From Archegozetes longisetosus (taxonomy: Eukaryota > Arthropoda > Arachnida > Sarcoptiformes > Trhypochthoniidae): a stretch of DNA of 64,000 nt. A program made the position numbers and the translations under genes. The stretch's first letter is position 1. Each line of letters begins with the position of its first letter. Positions 12,891 to 25,700 of this stretch are shown in pieces. The stretch spans positions 18,354,220 to 18,418,219 of the forward strand of contig JAEMBT020000001.1 in assembly GCA_018873245.2 (NCBI GenBank), in the 5' to 3' direction. The notes under the pieces are model-generated. The model had not been told where the DNA came from, searched no databases, and saw nothing but the letters and a program-made list of their open reading frames with translations.

Positions 12891-14566
12891 CTCAATCGAT
12901 CAAATGTTGATTCACCAAATAATTATATCAATTATATATATACATATATATTTTATTATATTTTATCTTCACGTTTTATCAATTAATTTGATTATTCAAT
13001 TTTGCGCTTGAGATGCCTTTTATGAAATACTGGTCACAAATAAAGTGACTCCAATTGATCTCTAAGTATTTTAACGCAATAATCTGAAACTTTCACATCA
13101 ATACATTAAACTGCACTCTATTTTATTATTAATATATTTTATAATTTGCCTAAAATATTCGAAGTGTTAAGATTTAATTTCTGCCAATGGTATTTGGGCG
13201 GCAAGTCTAAAACTCACTTTCAAATACTGTTAATGCAAACAGTATGAAATAATTTTTGTAACAATTTATGAATTGTATGAACAGAAAAGTGAGAACAAAT
13301 TTTAAAACTGTAAGAAACTAAATTGTAATTGAAGTACAAATCTCGAATGTTCGCATTTTCTTTGGAAGTGTTAGGAACAAAGTTTAGTTTCTTTAGGGCT
13401 AGGCTTAGAATTAGAGAGGTTTGAATTTTTGATATAAAGGGTTAATGATTTTCTACCTAAATCTTATAAGTATATCAATTTACAAGTAAATAATTTAAAT
13501 TGAAATATTTCTATTTCAAATTCAGATCATAAAACTTGAAAAAATCATACAAATAGCTTTATTAATAGCTATAATTGATTTTGACTTTATTTAGCAAATT
13601 AATTATCATTTTTAAATTGAAAATTGATATAAAATATACTTTAAATTAATGTTCAGATATGTTTCTTTTTGCCGCTCAAATAGTTTGTTTAATTTGCACA
13701 ATTAAAGCTGACATCAGTACAGTCGCCAAGCTTGCAGTTTTGAAAGTTTCTGTACACACCAAAATCTCCTAAATTCAGGCTTTACCAAATTTCAGAAAAC
13801 TTGATGCAACCAATTTTATCTTTGAAAGGGATCAAGATTGAAACTTTAGATTGAATCTTGAATTTTTGACGTATCTAAGGGTCAGCTTATCGTAAAGGTT
13901 TGAGTAAAAGCAAATTCGGCAACCGTACAATTTTAATGATTGATCCAATTTCCAATACAAGACTTTCAAAAAATTCTTACCATAGCTCTTTAAAAAGTAA
14001 TTTTATCTTTAAATTGATCTTAATTCAAACATTAATTCAAATAATAACTGAAGTGCTTTACACAACTAATATACAGTTAGTCAAGAATTTTAAAAAATTT
14101 CATATTTGATGAGTTTCAAAGTTAAGTGAACATTATCTAATCTAGTTGTAAATTTACAACTTTTCGAACTTACCGAAAAGTGAGTACAACTTAAAGTTAC
14201 ATAAGAATGTTAAATAACTAAAAATTGTTAAAAGATTTATGCAATCATATATGCCATAAATTTAACTAAATATTTATAAATTTCTAAAAATTAACCAATT
14301 TTTAATTGTTTGAAATATTTGCTAAACAATAATCAAAATTAAAATAAATTGTTATTTTCACTTGATTCATATCTTTGACATGATGTCAGCAAATTTTATC
14401 TCAGTTGTTAAGTCCGTTTTCTGATCATTTTCATTGTTTTGGTATTGAGTGTAAAAATGATTAACCTTTAAATAATGATTAGATAAAGTAACAAATGCTT
14501 TAACAATAGGTATTTTTCTCAATTACCAGTCATTTATAGCTTTGTATTTGTTGATTGAAATTTAAA
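12891..14566. other. intergenic DNA between LRSAM1 and beta-galactosidase
   Basis: AATAAA at 13039-13044 is a good LRSAM1 polyadenylation signal, about 150 bp past the stop. The rest is AT-rich with no frame or repeat I can support; a 69-residue frame at 13900-14109 is low-complexity and I regard it as chance. Confidence 0.55.
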
Positions 14567-17365
14567 ATGAACCGAGTATTCATTTGTATATTTCTAACTC
14601 TTTCGATGGCACATGTGACGGTAAGTAATTTATAAAATCCGAAAATGAGCTTTCAATTGAATGAATGAACGATTTGGACGGTTTCTGAAAAGTTAGAAAC
14701 AGTTCTAGTTTCTTATTGCCATTCAATGTTCCATTTATCTCTTGACTAGAATAAATGCTAAAAATTCGAAATATTTGAAATATAAACAGATTTCAAAAGG
14801 TACACCAACATTTGAAATCGATTACACCAATAATGTATTCCTAAAAGATGGTCAACCATTTCGTTACATATCAGGTTCAATGCATTATTTTCGAGTTCCA
14901 CCTGTTCATTGGACCGACAGATTGACAAAAATGAGAGCGTGCGGTCTCAATACCGTTCAAACGTGAGTCCAGAAACTTTTAGTAGTGTCATAGACAGCAA
15001 AATGAGTTTAGACTAGGCTAAAATTCAGTACTTCATTAAATGACGAGATTTCAACTCTAAAAATATTTACGTAACTTATAGAATTTATATAGATTTATTA
15101 CAAATAAACTTAATTATCGGAAAATTTTCAAGATTTTTTGTGATAAAAACTTTGATTTTGAACGTTAGAATGACGTTTAGTGGGTCTGGGCCTTCTGGGC
15201 TCCCTGAACCTAAAGCTGGTTACGGTTGTGCTGTGTAGTCATTTAATCAAAATTTAAGACTTAAAGTTTATCTAAAGTTATATAGAATGGAGTTCACACG
15301 AACCAGAATATGGTATTTACGACTTCGACGGAGATAAAGATTTTGTAAAATTCATTAAATTGGCTCAAGAATCAGGATTACTGGTTATAGTAAGATTGGG
15401 TCCATTCATAGCTAGTGAGAGAGATAATGTATGAAAATTAAAATTCATTTTGAAATAGTTGTCAATTTTCAAAATTAAATGCTTAGATGGGTCTCCCGTA
15501 TTGGTTGGCGGCTAAATACCCGAATATGACATATAGAACTAGTGATCAAAATTACTTGAGTTATGTCAACAAATGGTATTCTGTATTATTGCCAATTTTA
15601 GAGCCCTTATTGTACGAAAACGGAGGTCCAGTCATATCATTACAAATAGAGAATGAATACGGATCTTATTATGCTTGCGATTTTGGTTATATGTCTTATT
15701 TGAGAGATTTGGTTCGATATTATTTAGGAAATAATATTGTTCTGTTCACTGTTGATGGTGGTGAAGGAACTGGTTATCTAAAGTGCGGACGTACTGAAAA
15801 TCTTTACCCAACTATTGATTTTGGTCCCACTGAAGACCCCGTACAACAGTTCAGAAATCAAAGGCTGTTTGCACAAAGTGGACCATTAGTTAACACAGAG
15901 TACTATCCGGGATGGTTTGATGTTTGGGGTCAACCGCACGTCACTGTCAAGTCTAACAATGTTTGTTCCACACTCGATCGAATGTTGTCGATGAATGCAT
16001 CAGTCAATATGTGAGAAGTTTTTTTTCTATTAGTCACTAATTTTATGATTATTTCAATGTTTATCAGTTATATGTTTCATGGCGGTACTTCCTGGGGTTT
16101 CACAGCTGGTGCCACAACTAATCCTTATATTCCAATGCCTACCAGTTATGATTACGATGCACCTATCAATGAGTGTGGAGATTTAACACAAAAGTATTTC
16201 GATATTAAGAATGTTATCAAAAAAGTTAGTGACAAATTTGTCAATTCTATTAACTATTGAAACAAAACTTTTTTATAGTACGTCTCAATACCAGATATAG
16301 AAGTGTTGACAGAATCTCCTAAGATGGAATTGGATCCAATATCAGTGTCTTATGTCAATAATATATTTGATATGTTGGACAAACCAATTTATTCGTCACA
16401 ACCATTGAGCTTCGAAGAACTACAGTTAAGGCATGGATTTATATACTACAGTACAAATATTAGCTTTCATGCTTCAGACCCATCACTACTTCATGTTGAA
16501 AATGGCGTTTTTGATAGAGGAATGGTTTTTGTTAATAAAGTATTCAAAGGAGTGCTCAGTAGAATCAGAAGTATCAAACAAATGCCGCTTAGTTTGGAGA
16601 AAGGTGAACAATTAGGAATTTTAGTTGAAAATCAAGGACATGCCTGTTGCTCAAACATTCCTGAAAGGAAAGTGAGTTTTCAAACGGTGTTCTCACCACA
16701 AATTCTTAATGTTTAGACAATTACTTAATACTGTAAAACATGTCTAACTTTAGCATCTTAAAGTGGTTAAGTGATACTTAAAATCAACAATAGTTATGAC
16801 GAGCTTTCTATGGGTCTTAAATATTGTCTTTTGAAAACCACTTAAGTGCATGTCAAAGTTGAACAGATTTTACTACAACAGATTCAATTATATTTAATAG
16901 AACTTTATTTGAAGGGAATATTAGGAGAAGTAAGATTGGGTTCTAAAACTCTAAGCGGTTGGAATATGTTTCGACTATTCACTGACTGGGAACAAAGCTA
17001 TTGAACAAGTTCAGAATCATATTTATAAGTCACCTGATATTGACAAAGCAGATGGTGGTGTGAAGCCATCTTTTTATTGTGCCACATTTGTCTTACCGAA
17101 TGACACAACCCTTCCATTAGACACGTTTTTTCGTTTGGAGAATGGCAGGAAAGGCATTGCTTTTCTAAATGGATTCAATTTAGGTCGATATTGGCCTGTT
17201 ATGGGACCTCAGATAACACTCTATGCACCTAAAAGTTTGTTTAAACCATTTCCTAATAAGAACTTTATAACTGTTTTAGAGCTCGAAAGACCTGTTAATA
17301 AAACTTTGACCGTTAAGTTCACTCGAAAACATGTAATCAATGGAAAAACTCCCGACAATGTCTAA
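14567..17365 (+). CDS. lysosomal/secreted beta-galactosidase, GH35 family
   Basis: Seven exons: 14567-14620 (signal peptide [18 protein letters not shown]), 14790-14962, 15278-15428, 15487-16010, 16068-16224, 16279-16671 and 16915-17365 (TAA). GH35 enzymes remove terminal galactose from glycans in lysosomes or outside the cell. Seen: the conserved entry [20 protein letters not shown]; the acid/base glutamate in [10 protein letters not shown]; the nucleophile glutamate in [21 protein letters not shown]; and the C-terminal signature [14 protein letters not shown]. Length (about 620-630 residues) fits GLB1/GLB1L; I cannot tell the two apart. In exon 7 the frame slips by one base between about 16975 and 17000 (after GWNMFRL, resuming at [10 protein letters not shown]), with no intron signals there. 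Both sides are conserved, so an indel error or a recent mutation is possible. AATAAA at 17420-17425 is the likely polyadenylation signal. Confidence 0.94.
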
Positions 17366-17671
17366 TGGTCTCGGAAAATTGTCTACAAATCAAAGATCGA
17401 ACATGTGTTTTTCATTTTAATAAATGATTTCATGTTTTTAACTTATTCAATTTGATATTAAGCGTTCTCAAAGTTTAATAAATGGATGATAGCTAAAAGG
17501 TCGAAAAAACATCCATCAAATTATTTGACAAAAATACTAAAACTATTTGAATAAAAGTCCAAATAATTTGGCAATTTTTTGTCCTGGATTTCAGTTTTGC
17601 AGGCAACGGAAATCCTTGTCTTAGAAATCCCTAAATGCGCGCATAAAAGCCCCAAAAATCTTGAATAACTC

Positions 17672-17970
17672 TTAGGTTATAATATAATGACACGATTTCG
17701 TGTTGAAATGATAGTTCAAGAAGCACTTGCTCATGAAGTTGTTGCAGCAAAAGATATCAGAAGATAGCTGGTGTATATCTTCAAATGAGTGATTTGAGTA
17801 TCACTATCAACTGATCCATGGTGGTAATCGACATTATACTCAAACTACTCATCTGAAGATGTACACCAGCCTTCTTTTGATATCTTTGTTGGAACAACTT
17901 CTTGGGTGAGCGCACCTTGAGCTATCGTTTAAGATGATTTGGTGTCACCAGTTTTTATTATATCCTGTAA
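17672..17970. mobile_element. hairpin MITE of about 300 bp
   Basis: The two halves are imperfect inverted copies over almost their full length. The left half contains GAAGTTGTTGCAGC and CTGGTGTATATCTTCA; the right half contains their reversed counterparts around 17875-17920. The short centre is near 17800-17840. Non-coding. It follows the beta-galactosidase 3' end by about 250 bp. Confidence 0.85.
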
Positions 17971-18259
17971 TTAATAAAGTAAATGGTTAACAATACTATG
18001 CATTACACATTGTTATATGCTACACACCATCACAAATAGTGTTTACATTAAAATATCGGGTTTTGGGGATACTGTTGGCAGATGGCAATTCTCTAAGCAA
18101 TTGCTTGCAAAACCGAAATCCTACCAAAACATCGCTAAGTCTTTTATATGTAGTAAATTGAAATTATAATAACTTTTAATTTGAAATGTTTTAACTCTCC
18201 TGCCAGCCAGTAGCTGAAAATTTCACGATTAGGTTAAGATATCACGAATCATTTCTGTC

Positions 18260-19286
18260 GACAGTCTGTCAATGACGACTAACTAGATGCAATTACTATA
18301 AAAATCAGGAAAGGGTTCCTTCGGGTAGTACTCGATGAGAGAAGTTCATCCTCCATCCTTTCTTGAGGCTCCGCTCACCCGTTCACAAACCATGCCTACT
18401 TTCTCAAAATAGCCAGAAATCAACCCCTGAGTGGGTAAATCACCGTCTAGACACTACCCTCACTTCACATAAGCCCCTCCCACTTCTATCCACTCACGCT
18501 ATATAATCATATATTTGTTATCCATACCTCCTGAAAATCTACCTTCCCAAAAAGCAAAAGTTTACTCTATCTAAGTAGTCCTAAAATTTAACTTTGAAAA
18601 TCAGGATTTAGAAAATTCGAAACTGTTTTATGTACATTTATACCACAGATAGCTTTGATAAACTATAAGTTTTTATTTATATAATTATATAATTTTATTT
18701 ACATATTTATAGCCTGAAGATATCATCGAAATCGAAAAGCGTGAGCCTTTCAAAGTTAATGACATCTTCAGGTGAGTGATTCTCCAGGTTAGCGTATTAT
18801 TTTGTCGGTAGGCGTCTTGAAAATTACGGATCGTTCCGGGTCGACATCGCAAGACGACAACTGCCAGTGGAGTGGGAGGAGCTTGAGTGGCAGTGGCAGA
18901 CCACTTTGGACGACCATGCTCCCTAGTCTCTTACTAGATCACTCTTTGATCTCTGGCGCTTCAGGAGAGAAAAAAATCGAAAAACGTTACCTTACTCCAT
19001 GGAAAGGTAAATTTTCAAGAGGAAAGAATAACAAATACAGAACTATATAGCGCGGGTAGACAGAAGTTGGAAGGGCTTATATGAAGTAAGGATAGTGTCT
19101 AGACGGTGATTCTCACACTCTAGGGTTGATTTCTATTTTGAGAAAGTGGGCGTGGTTTGTGAACGGGTCGGCGGAGCCTCAAGAGGGGGTAGGGAATGAG
19201 CTTCTCTCATCAAGTACTACTCGAAGGAACCCTTTCCTTACTTTTATAGTCATTGCGCCTAGTTAGTCATCATTGACTCGGCAGTC
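18260..19286. mobile_element. fold-back element with about 250-bp inverted ends
   Basis: Left (18260-18490) and right (19060-19286) ends are inverted copies: GACTAACTAG, GGAAAGGGTTCC and GTGTCTAGACGGTGATT all recur in reverse on the other side. The interior of about 570 bp is more GC-rich than the surroundings at 18800-18950 and contains a small inner hairpin (CCTGAAGAT at about 18713, ATCTTCAGG at about 18772). An 82-residue frame at 18802-19050 has no recognised homology. A frame nearby reads QLPVEWEELEWQWQ, striking in composition but without supporting evidence. Confidence 0.88.
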
Positions 19287-19758
19287 TCTTATATTCAAAT
19301 TCCAGGCGATCAAAAGCTGAATATCTAAGTACTGGAGTCAAATAACTTTAAATAAGCAAATAATCGCAGTTGTGACCAATATTTTGTATTAGTTTTCGAA
19401 CTAAATTATGTTAATATTTGAAGTCGAAAAGAAAATATAGTGAATTCCTTCAAGTCAACTTTAAGATGAATGGTTCAGATAAATCATAATAAGTTAGGAA
19501 AGAAATAGACTTTCATTATCGTTCTAACACAACTGGTCCGAAAATCTACTTTCATACTAATTAATCACAGCTTCTGTTTTAAACAATGTGATCATTTTAT
19601 TTAATTGAAAAATATCTTCAAAATACCAAATCTCAAATAAAAAGAAAAACTTAAAATATAAAAATCTGATTTTCATTTATGATAATTTATAAGAATATTA
19701 AAAGTTAACAATCAGAAAAATTGTTTTCACCACTTATACAACCATAATACGAACCAAA
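19287..19758. other. spacer and 3' flank of FAS copy A
   Basis: AT-rich, non-coding. It contains the expected 3'UTR of the leftward FAS-A gene; I could not pick a convincing AATAAA on the minus strand. Confidence 0.5.
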
Positions 19759-22700
19759 TCAACCACTACTCAAATATCTATTAATTGTATCATTAATAGC
19801 ATTAAAATTATTTATCAGAAATGTTTTATGATCTCCATCGAGAACTTCAACTTGACATTTACCAGTTACAATCTGGAATGGAAACAAACTGATTAATTAT
19901 TGCTCAAATAATGAACTTGTAATACCTCATTCAAACCATAGTCATGTTTAATTAATTTTGTAGAATTACGTTCGTGCAGCATATGTTCGTTAGCTCTCAA
20001 TAACAATACATCACCTCTATATTTAATGCCTTCAGTTGAATAAAAGTTCAACATAAACATTTTGTTTGAATGAGATTCAGCTGCAAATTCGATAGCTTCT
20101 CGATCACATTCCACTCCAGAAGATTCTATAAATATTTGAGATGCTTTTGCAGTCCTCTCTTCTTTTGGTGTGTTTTGTAGAATAGATTTGACTTTTTGAT
20201 AGTCTATCGAAACGTTATTCATCAAGAATGAAATTAATGCTTCGATATAACCACTTTCTTCTGAGAGCCTCCAATATTTAGCCACTTCTTCTGTGTCTGC
20301 CTTGAACTGTGGTGGCGATGAGTCCAATAGAACCAGTTTGCGAAACATCTTTGACCTTTTCTGCAATTGGATACCCATTTCATATCCAATAATTCCACCA
20401 TAAGAATAACCGATCACATCATAATTAGTTGTGATGTTAGGTAATGATTTGTTTATAACATTAATAAAGTGAGTGGCTGTTTCCTCAACTGTCTTCAAAT
20501 CTTTACAATCGAGAGTCCAATTCAGACCAATAGCAGGTCTATTAAGGCTTTTGGCTATCGGTTTAAGTAATTCGTAACTTCCCTCGATTGGAGGCAGGAA
20601 TATAACAGGATCGCCATACATGATGTCATTCAAATATGAAATGTTTTCCTTTGAAATTTGAATCACCGATTCGTTTACACATTTTACTTCCTCTTTCGAG
20701 TCCTGACTTTTAATAGTTTTTCCGGCACTGATCTCTTGTATTTTAGCGAAAGTTAGTTTACGTATGTCTTGCATCTGCATAATTATTTCATAATCTCGTT
20801 CAAGAGTTTGTTTTACTTCAACCCCCATAAGAGAATCCATTCCGAGTTCACTTAAGGTTAAGTTAGGATCCAGAGTGGTATGGTCTTTAACACCTAATAT
20901 ATGTGCCACTGATTTGGCCAAATTTGTTTTCCCTGACATACATTCAAACTGAAAATCTGCTTTGATATGACTCGAACAAACAGAATATTCTGACTGAAGA
21001 AGTCGATCGAGTATTGCCAAACACGATGGCATTCGTTGGGGTAGTGACGCACAAATTACAACATCATTACCTCGAATGTTGTCGATTACATAACCAACAT
21101 CTCCGATCGGACCCCATTGTATAGCAAATCCGTGCAAACCATCAGCTCTTCTGAGATCACAAACCCTTTCCATTACTGAGTTGGCCAAACCATAATTGCT
21201 TTGACCTGGATTTCCAAAACCACAACTGACTGATGAAAATGCAACGAAATAATCAATTTGATGGCAAAGTTTTCGAGAGACTTGATCCAAGTTGATCACT
21301 GCAGCCGCTTTTGGAGTGTAAACCTTCTCAAATGACTCTACAGTTTGATTCTCAAAAAGACCATCACTTAAAACCATCGAAAGATGGAATATTCCTCCAA
21401 CAGGTCCAAGACTTGATGCCTCTTCTATCAATTCTTCAGCACCTTTTATTGATGAGATATCTTTTGTTGATATAAGAACTTTGACTCCAATATCATTGAA
21501 ATATTTGAGTCTGAAGTGTTGATAGGGTTCTTTGGGACCAGTTCTTGAGGTGAGAACAAACTTGTTGGCACCTCTTTCTATCATCCAATTAACTAATTCG
21601 AGACCAAAACCTCCTAAACCACCAGTAATTATATAAGACTTGTTTGGCATGAATACAGTCCTGGGAATGGATAATATTTTCAATGTATCGGTTAAGATAT
21701 CATATTGTTTTTCATCTCTAATTTTGATGATAACTTTTCCCATATGTTTGCCATTCGCCATATAACGAAATGCTTCTTCACTTTTGTTAATATCAAATAT
21801 TGTTCTATTCATTGGTCTAACGGTTCCGTTTTCTATTCCTTCTTTCATTAGTTTCCAAATCAGTTTTCTATGTCTTAAGATAACTGGTGGAGTGTTTGGT
21901 CTTTTTGCGAACAATATGTCCAGAAGGATTCCATGAAATGTCTTATTAGGGATCAGAAGTGAAGGACCTTTTCATAAATCAAAATATGATTAATACAAAC
22001 TTAAGTCACTCTAAAGAAATGAAACACTTACTCAAATCATTATTTTGTGATAAATCGAATTTTCCGATTTCAAGAAAACGACCACTTGTTGCCAGACATC
22101 GAACACTTGCCTGTAATTTCTCTTCAGACAACGAGTTCAGAACTACATCAACTCCTCGACCGTTTGTTTGTTTCATAATGTGATACTCAAAGTTTGTGTC
22201 TCGAGAACTCGAAAAGTTACGATCACTAAGTTTTGGGAACTCTTTCTTCAGGAATTCTCGTTTTGCATCTGAGCCAACAGTTATAAACACTTGACAATCG
22301 AGATTAAGACATATAGAGATGGCCGCCTGTCCAACACCACCACTTCCTGAATGAATTAAAACAGTTTCTCCACGTTTCAATTTTGCCTCATTCCATAGAC
22401 CAATTTTGTGGTATTGGCCAAAGAAAGTCGATGTCATCTATGACCACAGTTGTTGCCAAACCTTTAGACGGAATCATTCCCATAACTCTATTTCCATTTT
22501 CATCCCTGCCCGAAAATTCGAGTCCAAGAATGCATTCCTGTAAACCCTGATCATCTGGAAGTGCGTCCGGAGGTAGTTTTCCTGTTAATTAATATTAAGT
22601 AAAACATTTCAAGTGATTTTTTCCATAACTTAACAATCTTTAAAATTACCTGTTGCTAACATAATATCTTTGAAATTCAATGGAGCGTAATAGACATAAC

Positions 22701-25700
22701 AAAGCATTTGATTGTGTTTTCGACCTAAAGGCCAGTATTTATGTTGTGACTCAAACCATCTTAAGCTTGAGAGATCTCCTTTGTAATTACATTAAGGTAA
22801 GAATGTTCCGCAGCCACTGGTTTGGCAGTGGACTCTATCAGATAATGTTTGAAACATCCAATTTTTTTACCATTGATGACATTCATGATTAAATTTTGTT
22901 TCAAAATTGTCTGCAATTGAGGATTATTAGGATCAAGTTCAAGTTGTTCATCTCTATCAAAATTAAGAATAGATCGTATTCTATCTCCGTTCAGCTCTCT
23001 TCTCAAACACGCCACAAAACCCGTAATGCCATTTGTAGGTTTATCAGCGATCAGCCAAATATTCTCTCCTTTAGGCTTCCCTTCAATTGATTTGAGCTCA
23101 TTCTGCAGTTTCTCAATCCATGATTCGAAATCATCTGTTATTCGAATGAAAGTTTGTTTTTCAACTGCTATGTCAACAGAAACTTTATGAAACAATAGTG
23201 CAGTGTTTGAAAATGAATCCGTTTTAGTCCCAACAAGGGTAAATCCAGCATTTTGTGCTTCTTCCAAAATCATTCTTTTCTTGAAACACAATAATTCAAG
23301 TCCAAAGCTTTGCAGATCACTTCTTCAACAAATGAAACCTTATCTTTACAGATAACTAGAATAAAGCCATTTTCTTTGAGAGCTGTCCATAGAGACTCAA
23401 ATAGTTGTGTCAAATCACAACTACTTTTGGAAGAGAGCTGACAAATGCTGAAATCTTTGACAATAGCCAAATCCAAATTATTAATCTCAGGTGGAATTCT
23501 CGACTTATCAATTAACCAATTATATGTCTGCAAATTATTTATTGAATCTGATGGCAAGTCATTCACTGATGGATGTAGTAATGAATAATTGATTTTCACA
23601 CCATATGAAGACAATGTCAAAAGATTTATCATCTTTGAACACATTAGTGCCGAGCTTTCGTTAACTTCCAATACGTTTATACTTCTTGCATTTGTGTTCT
23701 CGATTGCAATTCCCAGTTGTGATCGTAAAAAGCATTCATCTTTGAAACACTCTATCAGTGAGTCTTTGTCCACAGATGATAACTTCGAGACTAGCTCTTC
23801 CTTCAATGATTTATCAACACTAATATCCTGGACTTCATTCAACTGAGTGAGTAATTGATGCAAATGTGGATTTTCGATATCTTCACAAATATTGCTATCA
23901 TCAGAATCTTTACAGATTTCTAACAATTCTTTTTTATTTCCATTGACTGATACGAAATCTTCTAACTTGTAATTGAATTTTGAGCAACTTTGACAGCCTG
24001 TATATCACAAGCTCTGCTGTATTGATTCAATATTTGTTCATTTTGATTAACACAAACTTCATTATGTGGTACGAATTGAATATTTTCGATAACAGGTATT
24101 TGAGAGTTCAATTTTCTAGGGGCTAAATTCGCTTTAATTCCTCGAAACTCAATGCCTTTAGTGACTCCAATGTTCAAGAGGTAGTCAAAAACTACATCGA
24201 GTTCTGCGTCATCTCCTGCCATTCCTTCTGCAAACAATACTTTTGGATCACATCTTAAACTATCGATACGAACAGGTAAATAAAGTCCTCTTGAAGTTTT
24301 GCCCAAAATAGCCATTTGTATCATCGCATCAACAAAAGTGACCCAATTATTAGACCATTTGATAGAAGCTCTCATTTTATGTCCATCGAAAAATGCTTTC
24401 GATATAGACTGAAAGTTTGGTCCATAATCATAGCCTCGAAGTCTGAGCTCTTTATAAATATCTTTAGTTTTCAATACAATAGTTTCCGAAGTTGACGAAT
24501 CATCGTTAATATCTTCATCGAGAATATATCCGAATTTAGAAACCTGATCGCCTTCTGGTACAAACACTCTTCCTGTGACTGCTATGGTTCCACTTTCACA
24601 GATAACAAAATTACCGCTAGTTTTGAAGACTCTTACGTCGAATTGAATGTTTCCGGCTTTTGGTAAAATAGTTGCGCGATGTAATGACACGTTCTCGAAT
24701 TCGATCGGAAGCTTATCGTATTGAATATTGTAATCTTTGGCCAATCGTCGCCATACGAGGAATAGATAACCAGTTGCTGGGAACAATACTCTTCCGTCGA
24801 CGCAATGGTCTGACAGATATGAATCCCATTTGTCCTAAACATAATCAAAGTATGAATTGATTGGAATTTTGATTCCCTTTCAACGAATTAGAAACACTAG
24901 TATGCAATAGGTAATTCTATTGGGACTCACTTTACATCAAATTTTTTAATTTTCACAAAAAAATTCTATCGAATTTAAAAATTAGTTCGAACTTATTTAA
25001 TAAAAAGATTATGTTTCGTTTGTATTTATGATATAGTTGCAAATATAGTTATCACCAAAGTAAGCAATTTTCACACTTGAGCTTAAGTTTATGTAGTTTT
25101 CAACGATATTAAACGCTATTTGCAACAATACCGCAATGACTAATTAGGCTGAAAATTTCAAACTAAATTGATCCGGGATTGTGGTGAGTACTAGTGGCGA
25201 GAAAGCTTAAATTGTTAAAAATGCAGGTATTCAATGGAAAAATTTGGTTGAAAACAGGCATATCTTTCATATCACTTTCACATATCAGGGATATGAGAAG
25301 AATTGATTAGTTACCTGAACATCAACAAATACTTTATGTTCCCAACTTCCGGTTGGATTGAAAAAATCCGGATACTGTATAACTGTGTATTTGTTCTTAT
25401 GGTTCCAGTTGACTAAATGAGATATTAAATATGTGCCTCTGGAGACCGGGTAATCAACTTTGGGATAAAGTTTTTCAATCGATGGATTCAGGCCAAGAGT
25501 ATATAAATGACCGATACTTGACAGGAAAAGCTTCACATTATCACTGTTCTTCTTCATCAAAGGAATATAAGCGATGTCTAGACATAAACTTCTTTTAATG
25601 ATAGGTTGAAGCAAATGATGTGGAGATATCTCAATAGTGATCGCATTATTCGGAATGTGTTTCAATGCGTCGTCGAACAGTACCGGCAATATTAGATTGT

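Noticed and set aside
13900-14109. 69-residue frame between LRSAM1 and beta-galactosidase
   Set aside because: Low complexity, Ile/Asn-rich as expected of AT-rich DNA, no conserved feature.
16915-17365. Beta-galactosidase exon 7 as a separate downstream gene
   Set aside because: The GFNLGRYWP signature is the normal C terminus of GH35 enzymes; the split is due to a one-base slip.
22680-22892. Plus-strand frames opposite FAS-A
   Set aside because: Antisense to conserved FAS coding sequence; its protein is the mirror of FAS codons.
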